Source of the DNA: Chryseobacterium pennae
GTDB lineage: Bacteria; Bacteroidota; Bacteroidia; Flavobacteriales; Weeksellaceae
NCBI RefSeq assembly: GCF_003385515.1
Contig: NZ_QNVT01000008.1
Location: 62,001 to 126,000 of the forward strand
Direction of reading: 5' to 3'
DNA length: 64,000 nucleotides
The notes beneath the pieces are model-generated. The model did not search any database, was not told the DNA's origin, and saw nothing but the letters and a program-made list of their open reading frames with translations. Shown piece by piece: positions 55,797 through 63,004 of the stretch. How positions within the stretch are numbered: the first letter of the stretch is position 1; each line of letters opens with the position of its first letter. The position numbers and the translations under genes were made by a program.

Positions 55797-56585
55797 TCAG
55801 TGAAAGAACTTCATTTGCTCCTGAGAGTAGAAATTATCAGCAACATTGAATAGTTTTTCTGCTAAGGTTTTCATTCCGTTATTATTTTCAGAGGTACTGT
55901 GAATGTTTTTGTATAGAGATAATAATTCATGAAATGTAGGAATGTCTTCTTCTTCCATGAGACTTATTTTTTCCTGATTTATAAATTGAAAAACATCCCA
56001 AAAACTTTTCTTTAAAAGAGGGGTAACCGGGTATTTTTCAATAGGTGCTATCTTATTCACTAAAAATTGTTCCGGATGCTTCATAAGCCACGCACAATAC
56101 AAATGATTCTCATTAAACAGTAGAGAAATATTTTCCGTTATTTGTAGCTCAGTACATTGATTTTGACTCTTTAAAAAAATATCTCCATATCCTAACAGGA
56201 TATTGCTCGAGGGTACACAATACCTATACTCAAAAGGTTCCAGATCGAATGATGATGGTTGTACCAGTTTAGGAATGCCCACTATCTTTTTTGCATTCAT
56301 TATCAGATCCAGCTTATGATCAGGTTCTTTTTCCTGTTCGCTGTAATCGAAGTAAATAGAGGTTAGCAAATGATCACTGGTATCAAATCTGAATGTATCA
56401 TTGTTTTCTGTAAACAGCCAGCCTTTATCGCTTCCATAAGTAGTTAATATTTCATGATCCATTTCCTTAATACTGTTAGCGGTTGTCAGTACAATTTCCA
56501 CATCATAGATTAGCATTCTGGGAATGGCAGATAATTGCTGGCCGGCAATAATTTCTATATCAACATGGTCTGTGAGCTTATACAT
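55797..56585 (-). CDS. Hypothetical protein, island gene
   Basis: A 262-residue soluble protein without recognised family. Its N-terminal half is beta-rich (VDIEIIAGQQLSAIPRMLIYDVEIVL, DTFRFDTSDHLLTSIYFDY). It continues with PFEYRYCVPSSNILLGYGDIF and ends in a helical region. It lies 43 bp upstream of the duplicated-domain gene on the same strand, probably co-transcribed. Confidence 0.65.
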   Translation of the reverse strand: MYKLTDHVDIEIIAGQQLSAIPRMLIYDVEIVLTTANSIKEMDHEILTTYGSDKGWLFTENNDTFRFDTSDHLLTSIYFDYSEQEKEPDHKLDLIMNAKKIVGIPKLVQPSSFDLEPFEYRYCVPSSNILLGYGDIFLKSQNQCTELQITENISLLFNENHLYCAWLMKHPEQFLVNKIAPIEKYPVTPLLKKSFWDVFQFINQEKISLMEEEDIPTFHELLSLYKNIHSTSENNNGMKTLAEKLFNVADNFYSQEQMKFFH

Positions 56586-56673
56586 CAGTTTATTTTTTTA
56601 GAAAGTGAACATTTCCTTCATTTTTCAAAGTCCCATAATTTTTGAGAATGGCTTTTCTGTGAATGATACCGTA

Positions 56674-56910
56674 TTATCTCCATGAATTCATCTTATAATT
56701 TGAAAAATTGACTTTCATATCCTGTATTCTTTCTTCAAGGGCTTTGATACCGGTATGTAGATATTTTTCCCTTTCAGGCTCACTCAAGGTATAGGTAATA
56801 TCAAATCCGGGGATTGGATTGGGGATTGGGACAGATAATTCAATGGTGTTGTTTTCCTCAAAAACATAATATTCCCATTCTTTTTTCTCTAATAGTTTTC
56901 TTTTATTCAT
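56674..56910 (-). CDS. Small hypothetical protein, first gene of the minus-strand block
   Basis: A 78-residue soluble charged protein: IELSVPIPNPIPGFDITYTL in the middle, then a helix EREKYLHTGIKALEERIQDM. It starts the run of minus-strand island genes; the next plus-strand gene begins 325 bp away. Family unknown. Confidence 0.5.
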   Translation of the reverse strand: MNKRKLLEKKEWEYYVFEENNTIELSVPIPNPIPGFDITYTLSEPEREKYLHTGIKALEERIQDMKVNFSNYKMNSWR

Positions 56911-57234
56911 GGATAAGGTTAAAAATCAGATACATTAGTTTTCTCATTTTCTACCAAACGAGGCTTCTGATGGAGAATGATTTGTTTCAAATATAATTAA
57001 ATATTGTAATCAAAAAAACAAATTTCAAATACTGTATTTTTTGGTAATGAAATTTACGTTTTCTAATCCGAAGCTTCTGACTCGGGAGAATAGGGGATTT
57101 TAAACAAGAAATAGCAAACTGCTTGATATTTGTTTTTGATCTTTCGTACCTTTACTTTATAGAATCAGGTTAATAAGATAAACTTCTGATCGGTCAAATG
57201 ATCTATAATTAATAACCAAATAAAATTTTAAACC

Positions 57235-57648
57235 ATGAAAAAAATAATATTCATCTGCTCTCTTCTGTTTAGCCTTTCCATGGCAAGTGCACAAACCATT
57301 GAATCAGGAAGCCGCAGTACAACAGGTTATATCAAAAGTGATGGTACCATTGAAAACAGCAGCCGTTCCACAGTTGGATATATTAAAAGTGACGGTACTA
57401 TTGAGAATAAAAACCGTTCAACAATCGGTTATATCAAAAGTGACGGAACTATAGAAAACAGCAGCCGTTCCACTATAGGCTATGTTAGAAAAGACGGGAC
57501 AGTAGAAAACAGCAGCCGTTCCACGCTTGGTTATATTAAAGATGATGGAACAGTAGAAAACAGTAGCCGCAGTACTATTGGCTATGCTAAAGGCATTAAA
57601 AAAGAATGGGCGGCGGTAGTGTATTTCTTTTTTAAACTGAATGAATGA
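57235..57648 (+). CDS. Exported repeat protein (5-fold beta-flower type)
   Basis: A 137-residue exported protein: signal peptide 1-19 (MASAQ), then six near-identical 17-residue units of the form SSRSTIGYIKSDGTIEN. It resembles proteins annotated as 5-fold beta-flower proteins in Bacteroidota, where each unit forms a beta hairpin of a ring. The tail KKEWAAVVYFFFKLNE is hydrophobic. The DNA repeats are 51 bp long and highly similar, so repeat number may vary between strains. Function unknown. Confidence 0.8.
   Translation: MKKIIFICSLLFSLSMASAQTIESGSRSTTGYIKSDGTIENSSRSTVGYIKSDGTIENKNRSTIGYIKSDGTIENSSRSTIGYVRKDGTVENSSRSTLGYIKDDGTVENSSRSTIGYAKGIKKEWAAVVYFFFKLNE
57303..57590 (+). repeat. 51-bp tandem repeats coding for 17-residue units
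   Basis: About five and a half copies at a 51-bp period, in frame within the beta-flower gene. Units share GATGG(A/T)AC(A/C/T) and CAGCCG(C/T)(A/T)(C/G) words. Confidence 0.8.
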
Positions 57649-57729
57649 CCAATGCCTGCAGAAAAAACAGTAAAGCCATTAATGACGGTCAATACCAGAC
57701 AGTATAAAACAGATAAATTTATTTGAAAA

Positions 57730-58005
57730 ATGAACGGGAAAGATACAATAGAAAGAGTTTTATTTTATTTCCTTGATATAGATACCTTCGATAATGAAAA
57801 AGATTATTCCTTGTTAAGAGCGGTAATGTATAAAGATAAAGCAAAGCCCGGAGAAGAATACTATGAAGGAGAAGCATACTATAATGGGGAATGGCATCCT
57901 TTTAAAGGCGCATTAAGTTATTATCCGGATCCAACACCGGGAGAATTTATTGATGAAGTCAGAGCAAAGGAAATCATGAAGATTATCGATCAGGAAATAA
58001 TATGA
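57730..58005 (+). CDS. Small island protein, duplicated (copy 2)
   Basis: A 91-residue paralogue of the 47285 gene with an identical last 14 residues and the shared YYPDPTPGEFIDE core. It carries an extra EGEAYY between EEYY and NGEWH, which looks like an 18-bp partial duplication of the surrounding sequence. Followed after 68 bp by the paralogous 177-residue gene. Unknown function. Confidence 0.75.
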   Translation: MNGKDTIERVLFYFLDIDTFDNEKDYSLLRAVMYKDKAKPGEEYYEGEAYYNGEWHPFKGALSYYPDPTPGEFIDEVRAKEIMKIIDQEII

Positions 58006-58073
58006 TCGGCTGGATTTATATTGGTTATCCTGTTTTGATGATAGGATAGAAAAGAAATAAAAGAGAGTGAAAA

Positions 58074-58607
58074 ATGAGCAATTTTGATGAAACATTAGTC
58101 CTGTTAAAAGAAAAAAAAGATCCTAAATCATTTATAATAGACTTTAATGAAAAATTAAGGTCTGTAGATGTTTTGTTGGAAAAAGATGAAGATGAAATAA
58201 TAGTGTTTAACGATACCCGACACGAAGAAGAAAAGGATTATGTAGAACTGGATGAATCAATGACAGAAGAGCAGGTAATAGATCTGATCTGTTCTTGGAA
58301 GGCTCTGGGACTGCTTTTGTATAGACATCCTGATTTTAGACTTCAAATAGGGATCAATTATTTGACATGGGATGATCAATCTCTTCATGGGTTTGAGATT
58401 TCTTTTAGTGATAAAGATCTGGCATTTGATGGTACTGACAGACAGAAAGAACTTATATTGAAAATATCCCAATTGATAGACTATGAATACATTGTAGGAG
58501 ATGTTGGTCATGCTTCTAGAAATTATATCAGTATGGAAGAAAGTTTAGAAAAAATAAAAGAACATATAATGAGTAATTCTTTTACCATTGACAGCAGAAC
58601 CTGGTAA
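58074..58607 (+). CDS. 177-residue island protein, duplicated (copy 2)
   Basis: Paralogue of the gene at 47614 with the same length and roughly 88% identical residues by hand count. Substitutions are scattered and mostly conservative. The order 85/91-residue gene, 177-residue gene, 185-residue gene is the same in both places, except that copy 1 has a leucine-rich-repeat gene in between. Unknown function. Confidence 0.8.
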   Translation: MSNFDETLVLLKEKKDPKSFIIDFNEKLRSVDVLLEKDEDEIIVFNDTRHEEEKDYVELDESMTEEQVIDLICSWKALGLLLYRHPDFRLQIGINYLTWDDQSLHGFEISFSDKDLAFDGTDRQKELILKISQLIDYEYIVGDVGHASRNYISMEESLEKIKEHIMSNSFTIDSRTW

Positions 58608-58696
58608 ATAAAAATACGAAGCCATCGACCTTTTCAAACTCCTTCGTCCTTCGAAAGCTTTTTTATAAAGAAAATCAATAATAATTAACGAAAACC

Positions 58697-58831
58697 ATGT
58701 CACACTTTACAACAGATACCATTCTTGTCATAGAAAAAATACCTACCAAAGATATTGTCAATATAGTAGATGAAGTGATGCTGGAAAACAGTTTCACGCT
58801 CGCTTATGGTTATTCTAGATTTTACTCTTAA
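58697..58831 (+). pseudogene. Truncated third copy of the 185-residue gene
   Basis: Begins MSHFTTDTILVIEK like the two copies at 48753 and 49385 and follows them to LAYGYSRFY. It then ends at TAA after 44 codons, where the similarity breaks off abruptly. The downstream sequence is unrelated, so the rest was deleted. This marks the right edge of the second cassette and probably a recombination junction. Confidence 0.8.
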
Positions 58832-58952
58832 ACTTTAAATGAGATAGGTGGTTAAAAAAAATAAATTAATTTTAGTCTGAATAGGTTATATTTGGTTGTT
58901 TATGGAGTTGATTAATTATAAATTCCCATAACATATCCAAAATTAGATAAAA

Positions 58953-60038
58953 ATGAAAAATATTTTACTTTGTTTCACAGTGATTTTTTTTACAACGGTG
59001 AATTATTGCAAGGGACAAAAAAAAGGAACAGAAACCCAAATAGATACTGAGTTTTTTATACCGGTTGACCAATCGAAGCTTTATACACGTGTTCTGGGTA
59101 ATTCAGAAAAGCCCATAATTATAGCATTACATGGCGGTCCTGGTGCTTTTTCTGTAGACCATGAGTTTTATAGAGATGTCTTTGAAAAAGATTATTTAGT
59201 GGTTTACTTTGATCAGAGAGGAGGAGGAAAATCTGATGAATTCAAAGACAAATCAATGCTTACAACAGATCAATTTGTAAAAGATTTAGATGATGTAGTA
59301 GATTATATAAAAGATAAATACCCCAACAAAAAAATAAATCTTTTGGGCACATCCTGGGGGGGAACCTATGGTTTTTTGTATTTACTAAAACATCAGGAAA
59401 AAATTAATTCATTTATTAGCAGTTCTGGATTTGTAGATAGTCCACAAAGAAACTTTGCCTTGATTTCACATGAACGTCAATTGGCCAATGAACTTCTAAA
59501 AACTACGACCGATTCTATAAAGAAAAAAAGATATTTAGAAATTCTGACAGAATTGGATGAGATTGAAACGAGTGGATTCAAAGATTTTTTTCAGAATATG
59601 AATAAGGTAAGATACGAATTTCCAAAAGATTTGGGCTTTGATGTATATTGGGCTAAACCGGAGTTGAAAGAAAAAAAAGCAAAATTACTAAGTGATCCTG
59701 CTTTTTTTGCCAGGGTAAAATATACTCCTGAACTCCTTCAAAAAGCCATGGAAAAGCTTGAATATGTCAACGAAGTTTTTATGAATACAGAATCTTACAA
59801 CAATTTGAATATTGTAGATGAAATGGAAGTCATCAAAAAACCAGTACTTGTTATTCAGGGAGAATATGATTATGCTATTGGAGTTGAGCAGGGCAGAACG
59901 ATTTATAAGGCGCTTAAAAATGTACCCAAGAAAGATAAAGAATTAGTATACCTAAAAAACGCTTCGCATAATACACCATTTGAAGCACCTGAGGTATATT
60001 ATAATACACTGAAAACCTTTTTAAAAAAATACAATTAA
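58953..60038 (+). CDS. Exported alpha/beta hydrolase, proline iminopeptidase-like
   Basis: A 361-residue serine hydrolase with a signal peptide (1-21). Family S33 landmarks: HGGPG (60-64, oxyanion hole), YFDQRGGGKS (86-94), nucleophile S134 in LLGTSWGGTYG, the catalytic Asp region VIQGEYDYAIG and His in NASHNTPFEAP. Proline iminopeptidases remove N-terminal Pro from peptides; export suggests periplasmic peptide or ester hydrolysis. It is a single gene just beyond the island edge. Confidence 0.9.
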   Translation: MKNILLCFTVIFFTTVNYCKGQKKGTETQIDTEFFIPVDQSKLYTRVLGNSEKPIIIALHGGPGAFSVDHEFYRDVFEKDYLVVYFDQRGGGKSDEFKDKSMLTTDQFVKDLDDVVDYIKDKYPNKKINLLGTSWGGTYGFLYLLKHQEKINSFISSSGFVDSPQRNFALISHERQLANELLKTTTDSIKKKRYLEILTELDEIETSGFKDFFQNMNKVRYEFPKDLGFDVYWAKPELKEKKAKLLSDPAFFARVKYTPELLQKAMEKLEYVNEVFMNTESYNNLNIVDEMEVIKKPVLVIQGEYDYAIGVEQGRTIYKALKNVPKKDKELVYLKNASHNTPFEAPEVYYNTLKTFLKKYN

Positions 60039-60163
60039 AAAGCAAAAAAAATGTACTGAGCCCCTTTTAGAACGTAATTCTTGCTACGTCTATTATCTTT
60101 AAGAGTATAATAGACATAGTACTCCTGAAATACAGTTCTGTTATGATGGGTTTAAAATAAAAC

Positions 60164-60188
60164 CTCCAAAGTCTAAGAGACTTCAGAG
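60164..60188. repeat. REP-like palindrome, copy 4
   Basis: CTCCAAAGTCT-AAG-AGACTTCAGAG, an imperfect 11-bp stem with the same AAGTC/GACTT core as the copies near 52 kb. Lies in the 289-bp gap before the regulator gene. Confidence 0.6.
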
Positions 60189-60301
60189 AATATTGCAGTG
60201 GTACTTGCCTGCTTTGATGTGCTTGATTGTGCTTATTCTACATTTCATCCCCTTAATTCTAAACTTAATCTGTATTTTGATTTTCTGAAGCCAACAATCC
60301 G

Positions 60302-60309
60302 TATTTTTA
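60302..60309 (+). promoter_or_regulatory. Candidate promoter of the second LytTR operon
   Basis: TATTTTTA (near TAnnTTTG) 18 bp before the ATG, with TTTTG 22 bp upstream of it. Confidence 0.35.
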
Positions 60310-60327
60310 CAATAAATGATGTAGAAT

Positions 60328-61083
60328 ATGAAATATCTGATCGTAGAAGATGAACATTTTGCATACCTGGAATTACAACGTATGATGGTAAGGCTGTGCC
60401 CCGATTATACGCTGACTGCCAGGACAGAATCCGTAGTAGATACCGTTCATTTTCTCAAAGATAATCAGGTGGATTTTATTCTGATGGATATTCGTCTGGC
60501 GGATGGAAACTGTTTTGAAATCTTCGAACAGCTGGAGGTTTCAGTACCGATTATTTTTACTACCGCTTATGATGAGTATGCTATCAGGGCTTTCAAATTA
60601 AACAGCATAGATTACCTTTTGAAGCCGGTTGAAGAAGCCGATTTATTGGCCGCATTGAAAAAACTGCAACGCCGGAACATTGAAAAAGAACAGACTTTTG
60701 ATTATAAAAAAATAGAAGCGGCATTATTGGGACAATACAAAAAAAGTCGTTTTCTTATTCAGATCGGTGATAGCTATAGCCATATAGAGAGCAATGATAT
60801 TGCCTTTTTTTACAGTGAGGAAAAAGTAGTCTTCCTACATACATTTTCCAACCGGAAATTGGTTATTGATTATACCTTAAACCAACTTGAAACCCAGTTA
60901 GACAAAAAAACATTTTTCCGGGTTTCACGAAATTGTGTTGCCAATATTACGTCTATTAAAAAAATCTCCAAATATTTCAACAGCCGGTTGAAACTTATAT
61001 TCCAGCCGGATTGCCCGCATGAAGTTTTAGTCAGTCGTGAGCGGGTGCCGGATTTTCTTAAATGGGTAGACGGAGAGCATTGA
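60328..61083 (+). CDS. LytTR-family response regulator
   Basis: Cytoplasmic response regulator of 251 residues. Receiver domain with E7-D8-E9, phospho-acceptor D54 in LMDIRLADG, FTTAYDEYAI and SIDYLLKPV. The LytTR DNA-binding domain (about 145-245) includes FFRVSRNCVANITSIKKISKYFN. It precedes its kinase by 2 bp, the reverse of the order in the pair at 0.1-1.9 kb. The outer-membrane protein gene at 62282 is a possible target. Confidence 0.93.
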   Translation: MKYLIVEDEHFAYLELQRMMVRLCPDYTLTARTESVVDTVHFLKDNQVDFILMDIRLADGNCFEIFEQLEVSVPIIFTTAYDEYAIRAFKLNSIDYLLKPVEEADLLAALKKLQRRNIEKEQTFDYKKIEAALLGQYKKSRFLIQIGDSYSHIESNDIAFFYSEEKVVFLHTFSNRKLVIDYTLNQLETQLDKKTFFRVSRNCVANITSIKKISKYFNSRLKLIFQPDCPHEVLVSRERVPDFLKWVDGEH

Positions 61084-61085
61084 AA

Positions 61086-62084
61086 ATGATGAAAAAAATA
61101 GATAAAAAGCATAGTATTGCCTTTGTGCTGATCGTGACAATCCTGCTGGTTTGCTTCTACTATATGTTTCAGATACTGACCGGGAAGGAAAGAAACTTTT
61201 GGGATTTCTTTGTCATCAATTTACTTCCTTTTGTAGGGATTGCATTGATGGATTTTCTTATTATTAATATTATTTATAAGTATTTAAAAATAAGAAATAT
61301 ATATCTGCATGTTGCGCTGGACCTGTTTATTTCCTCATTGTTTTCTGTATTTGTAATTTTTCTGGTCAATCTTTCACTTTTAGGGATATCTGCATTTAAG
61401 AACAGCCCGGACATTATTAAATCCGGGATTTTTATTCTTCTCTGGAACAGTATTGTGGTATTGTTAATTGAAATCTTTTTTTACAATCAGCAACAAGTGG
61501 ATGCTGAAAACAAAATTGCCATCATGGAAAAAGAAAAAATACAATATCAGTATGATACTTTGAAAGCCCAGATCAATCCTCATTTTTTATTTAACAGTCT
61601 GAATGTTTTGTCGTCTTTGGCTTACGAAGATGCAGAAAAAGCGAATCTATTTGCAAAAAAAATGTCAGGGGTGTACCGTTATTTATTACTGACCAATGAA
61701 AGACCATTGGTTACCCTTCAGGAAGAGTTGGCCTTTCTGGATTCATATATATTTTTAGAACAGATTCGGTTTGGAAACAATTTACGTGTGGAAGTGGTCA
61801 ATAAAGCTGTATTGAACCGTAAAGTAATCCCTGTAAGTTTGCAGTTGTTGGTAGAAAATGCTGTAAAACATAATATTACGACGGCTGGTAGTCCTTTGAC
61901 GATCCACATTGAAATAACTGAGGACAGAATTACAGTTTCCAATAACCTTCAGCTGAGAACTACTGCTGACCGTGGTGGAGTAGGACTGAAAAACCTGCAA
62001 AAACAATATGCCCTGTACAATAAAACCATTGAAGTCATAAAAACAGATACGGAATTTATCGTAAAACTTACGTTTTTGGATTAA
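61086..62084 (+). CDS. LytS/YehU-type sensor histidine kinase
   Basis: A 332-residue kinase. Four membrane helices (about 10-32, 42-66, 72-100, 113-134), a coiled linker, the His box AQINPHFLFNSLNVLSSLAY with H166, the N box LLVENAVKHN and the G box RGGVGLKNLQKQY. The ATG at 61086 (MMKKIDKK) was preferred to one inside the regulator gene. It forms an operon with the regulator. The signal is unknown and no extracytoplasmic sensor domain is present. Confidence 0.92.
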   Translation: MMKKIDKKHSIAFVLIVTILLVCFYYMFQILTGKERNFWDFFVINLLPFVGIALMDFLIINIIYKYLKIRNIYLHVALDLFISSLFSVFVIFLVNLSLLGISAFKNSPDIIKSGIFILLWNSIVVLLIEIFFYNQQQVDAENKIAIMEKEKIQYQYDTLKAQINPHFLFNSLNVLSSLAYEDAEKANLFAKKMSGVYRYLLLTNERPLVTLQEELAFLDSYIFLEQIRFGNNLRVEVVNKAVLNRKVIPVSLQLLVENAVKHNITTAGSPLTIHIEITEDRITVSNNLQLRTTADRGGVGLKNLQKQYALYNKTIEVIKTDTEFIVKLTFLD

Positions 62085-62281
62085 CAGTGGGTTGACTGCT
62101 TTTTATTCATAAGCATAAAGCTTATGCAATACATATTCTTTTGTGAAATTTTGATTCACTGAATAACACATTTCATCATATTGATTCTGAAGTTGATCGG
62201 AAAAAGCTTCATATAAGTGTTTCCAACCTGCAATTTTGCATCACAATAATTTCAGTTTATTCATCAAAATTTTTTTTCACA

Positions 62282-62896
62282 ATGAAAAAGCAGGCAATTT
62301 TATCAATTTTTGCTACGGGAACACTTCTTATGGGTACAGTTTCAGTAAAGGCCCAGAAAAAAATGTCTTTAGGACTTAAAGGTGGAGTCAATTCAACCTT
62401 TTATAAATATGATTCAGAGAGTCAGTATTCAAAAAGCTCGCCGGAACTCGGAGGTTCTGTGGGAGGATTTCTCAAGTACGATTTTGGCAGCTGGTTTGCC
62501 CTTCAGTCTGATCTGATGCTGCATTACAGAAATTCTGAAATGGAAAATAAGTTCACTGCCGAGACATCCAAATTAGAATCCTATGATCTGGAACTTCCTG
62601 TTTATGGTATTTTTCAGTATAAGCTGGGAACAGGTAAATTGTTTTTCGGGATTGGACCTTATCTGGGATATGGAATAAACGCTAAAATGGATGATATGGA
62701 TATGTACAGCAAGGATGCAGAAGGTAAATCATCATTGAAACAGCTTAATTATGGTGCTGCCGCTATGTTTGGCTATGATTTCGGACACTTTCAGATCAGT
62801 GCTTCCTATATATCACAATACGGAATAGGATCTATGAGTAGTATTTCTGCCTTAAAGCGCCAGTCTTTCGGATTGGAAATCGGATACAGCCTGTAA
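62282..62896 (+). CDS. Outer-membrane beta-barrel protein (PorT-like)
   Basis: A 204-residue exported protein: signal peptide 1-24 (SVKAQ), then alternating amphipathic strands of an eight-stranded barrel (MSLGLKGGVNSTFYKY, GGFLKYDFGSWFALQSDLMLHYR, GKLFFGIGPYLGYGINAKM, FQISASYISQYGIGSM), ending in FGLEIGYSL. Belongs to the outer membrane protein beta-barrel family seen in many Bacteroidota. Function unknown. It lies 197 bp after the kinase on the same strand. Confidence 0.85.
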   Translation: MKKQAILSIFATGTLLMGTVSVKAQKKMSLGLKGGVNSTFYKYDSESQYSKSSPELGGSVGGFLKYDFGSWFALQSDLMLHYRNSEMENKFTAETSKLESYDLELPVYGIFQYKLGTGKLFFGIGPYLGYGINAKMDDMDMYSKDAEGKSSLKQLNYGAAAMFGYDFGHFQISASYISQYGIGSMSSISALKRQSFGLEIGYSL

Positions 62897-62915
62897 GTTT
62901 CATAAATCCAGTCAT

Positions 62916-62960
62916 ATTTGTAGGGAATAAAAGATATTATACTTGATTTCCTACAAATAG
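62916..62960 (+). terminator. Inverted repeat after the barrel gene
   Basis: Arms ATTTGTAGG and CCTACAAAT with a 25-nt loop that can extend the pairing, 20 bp after the stop codon. No strong T-run, so a weak terminator at best. Confidence 0.4.
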
Positions 62961-63004
62961 TTATTCATTTCATTGAGTACTTTTTAATCAAACAATTTAA
63001 CAAA

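Noticed and set aside
57303..57590. Regular 51-bp repeats as a possible CRISPR array
   Set aside because: The units are contiguous and coding, with no spacers; they form a repeat protein.
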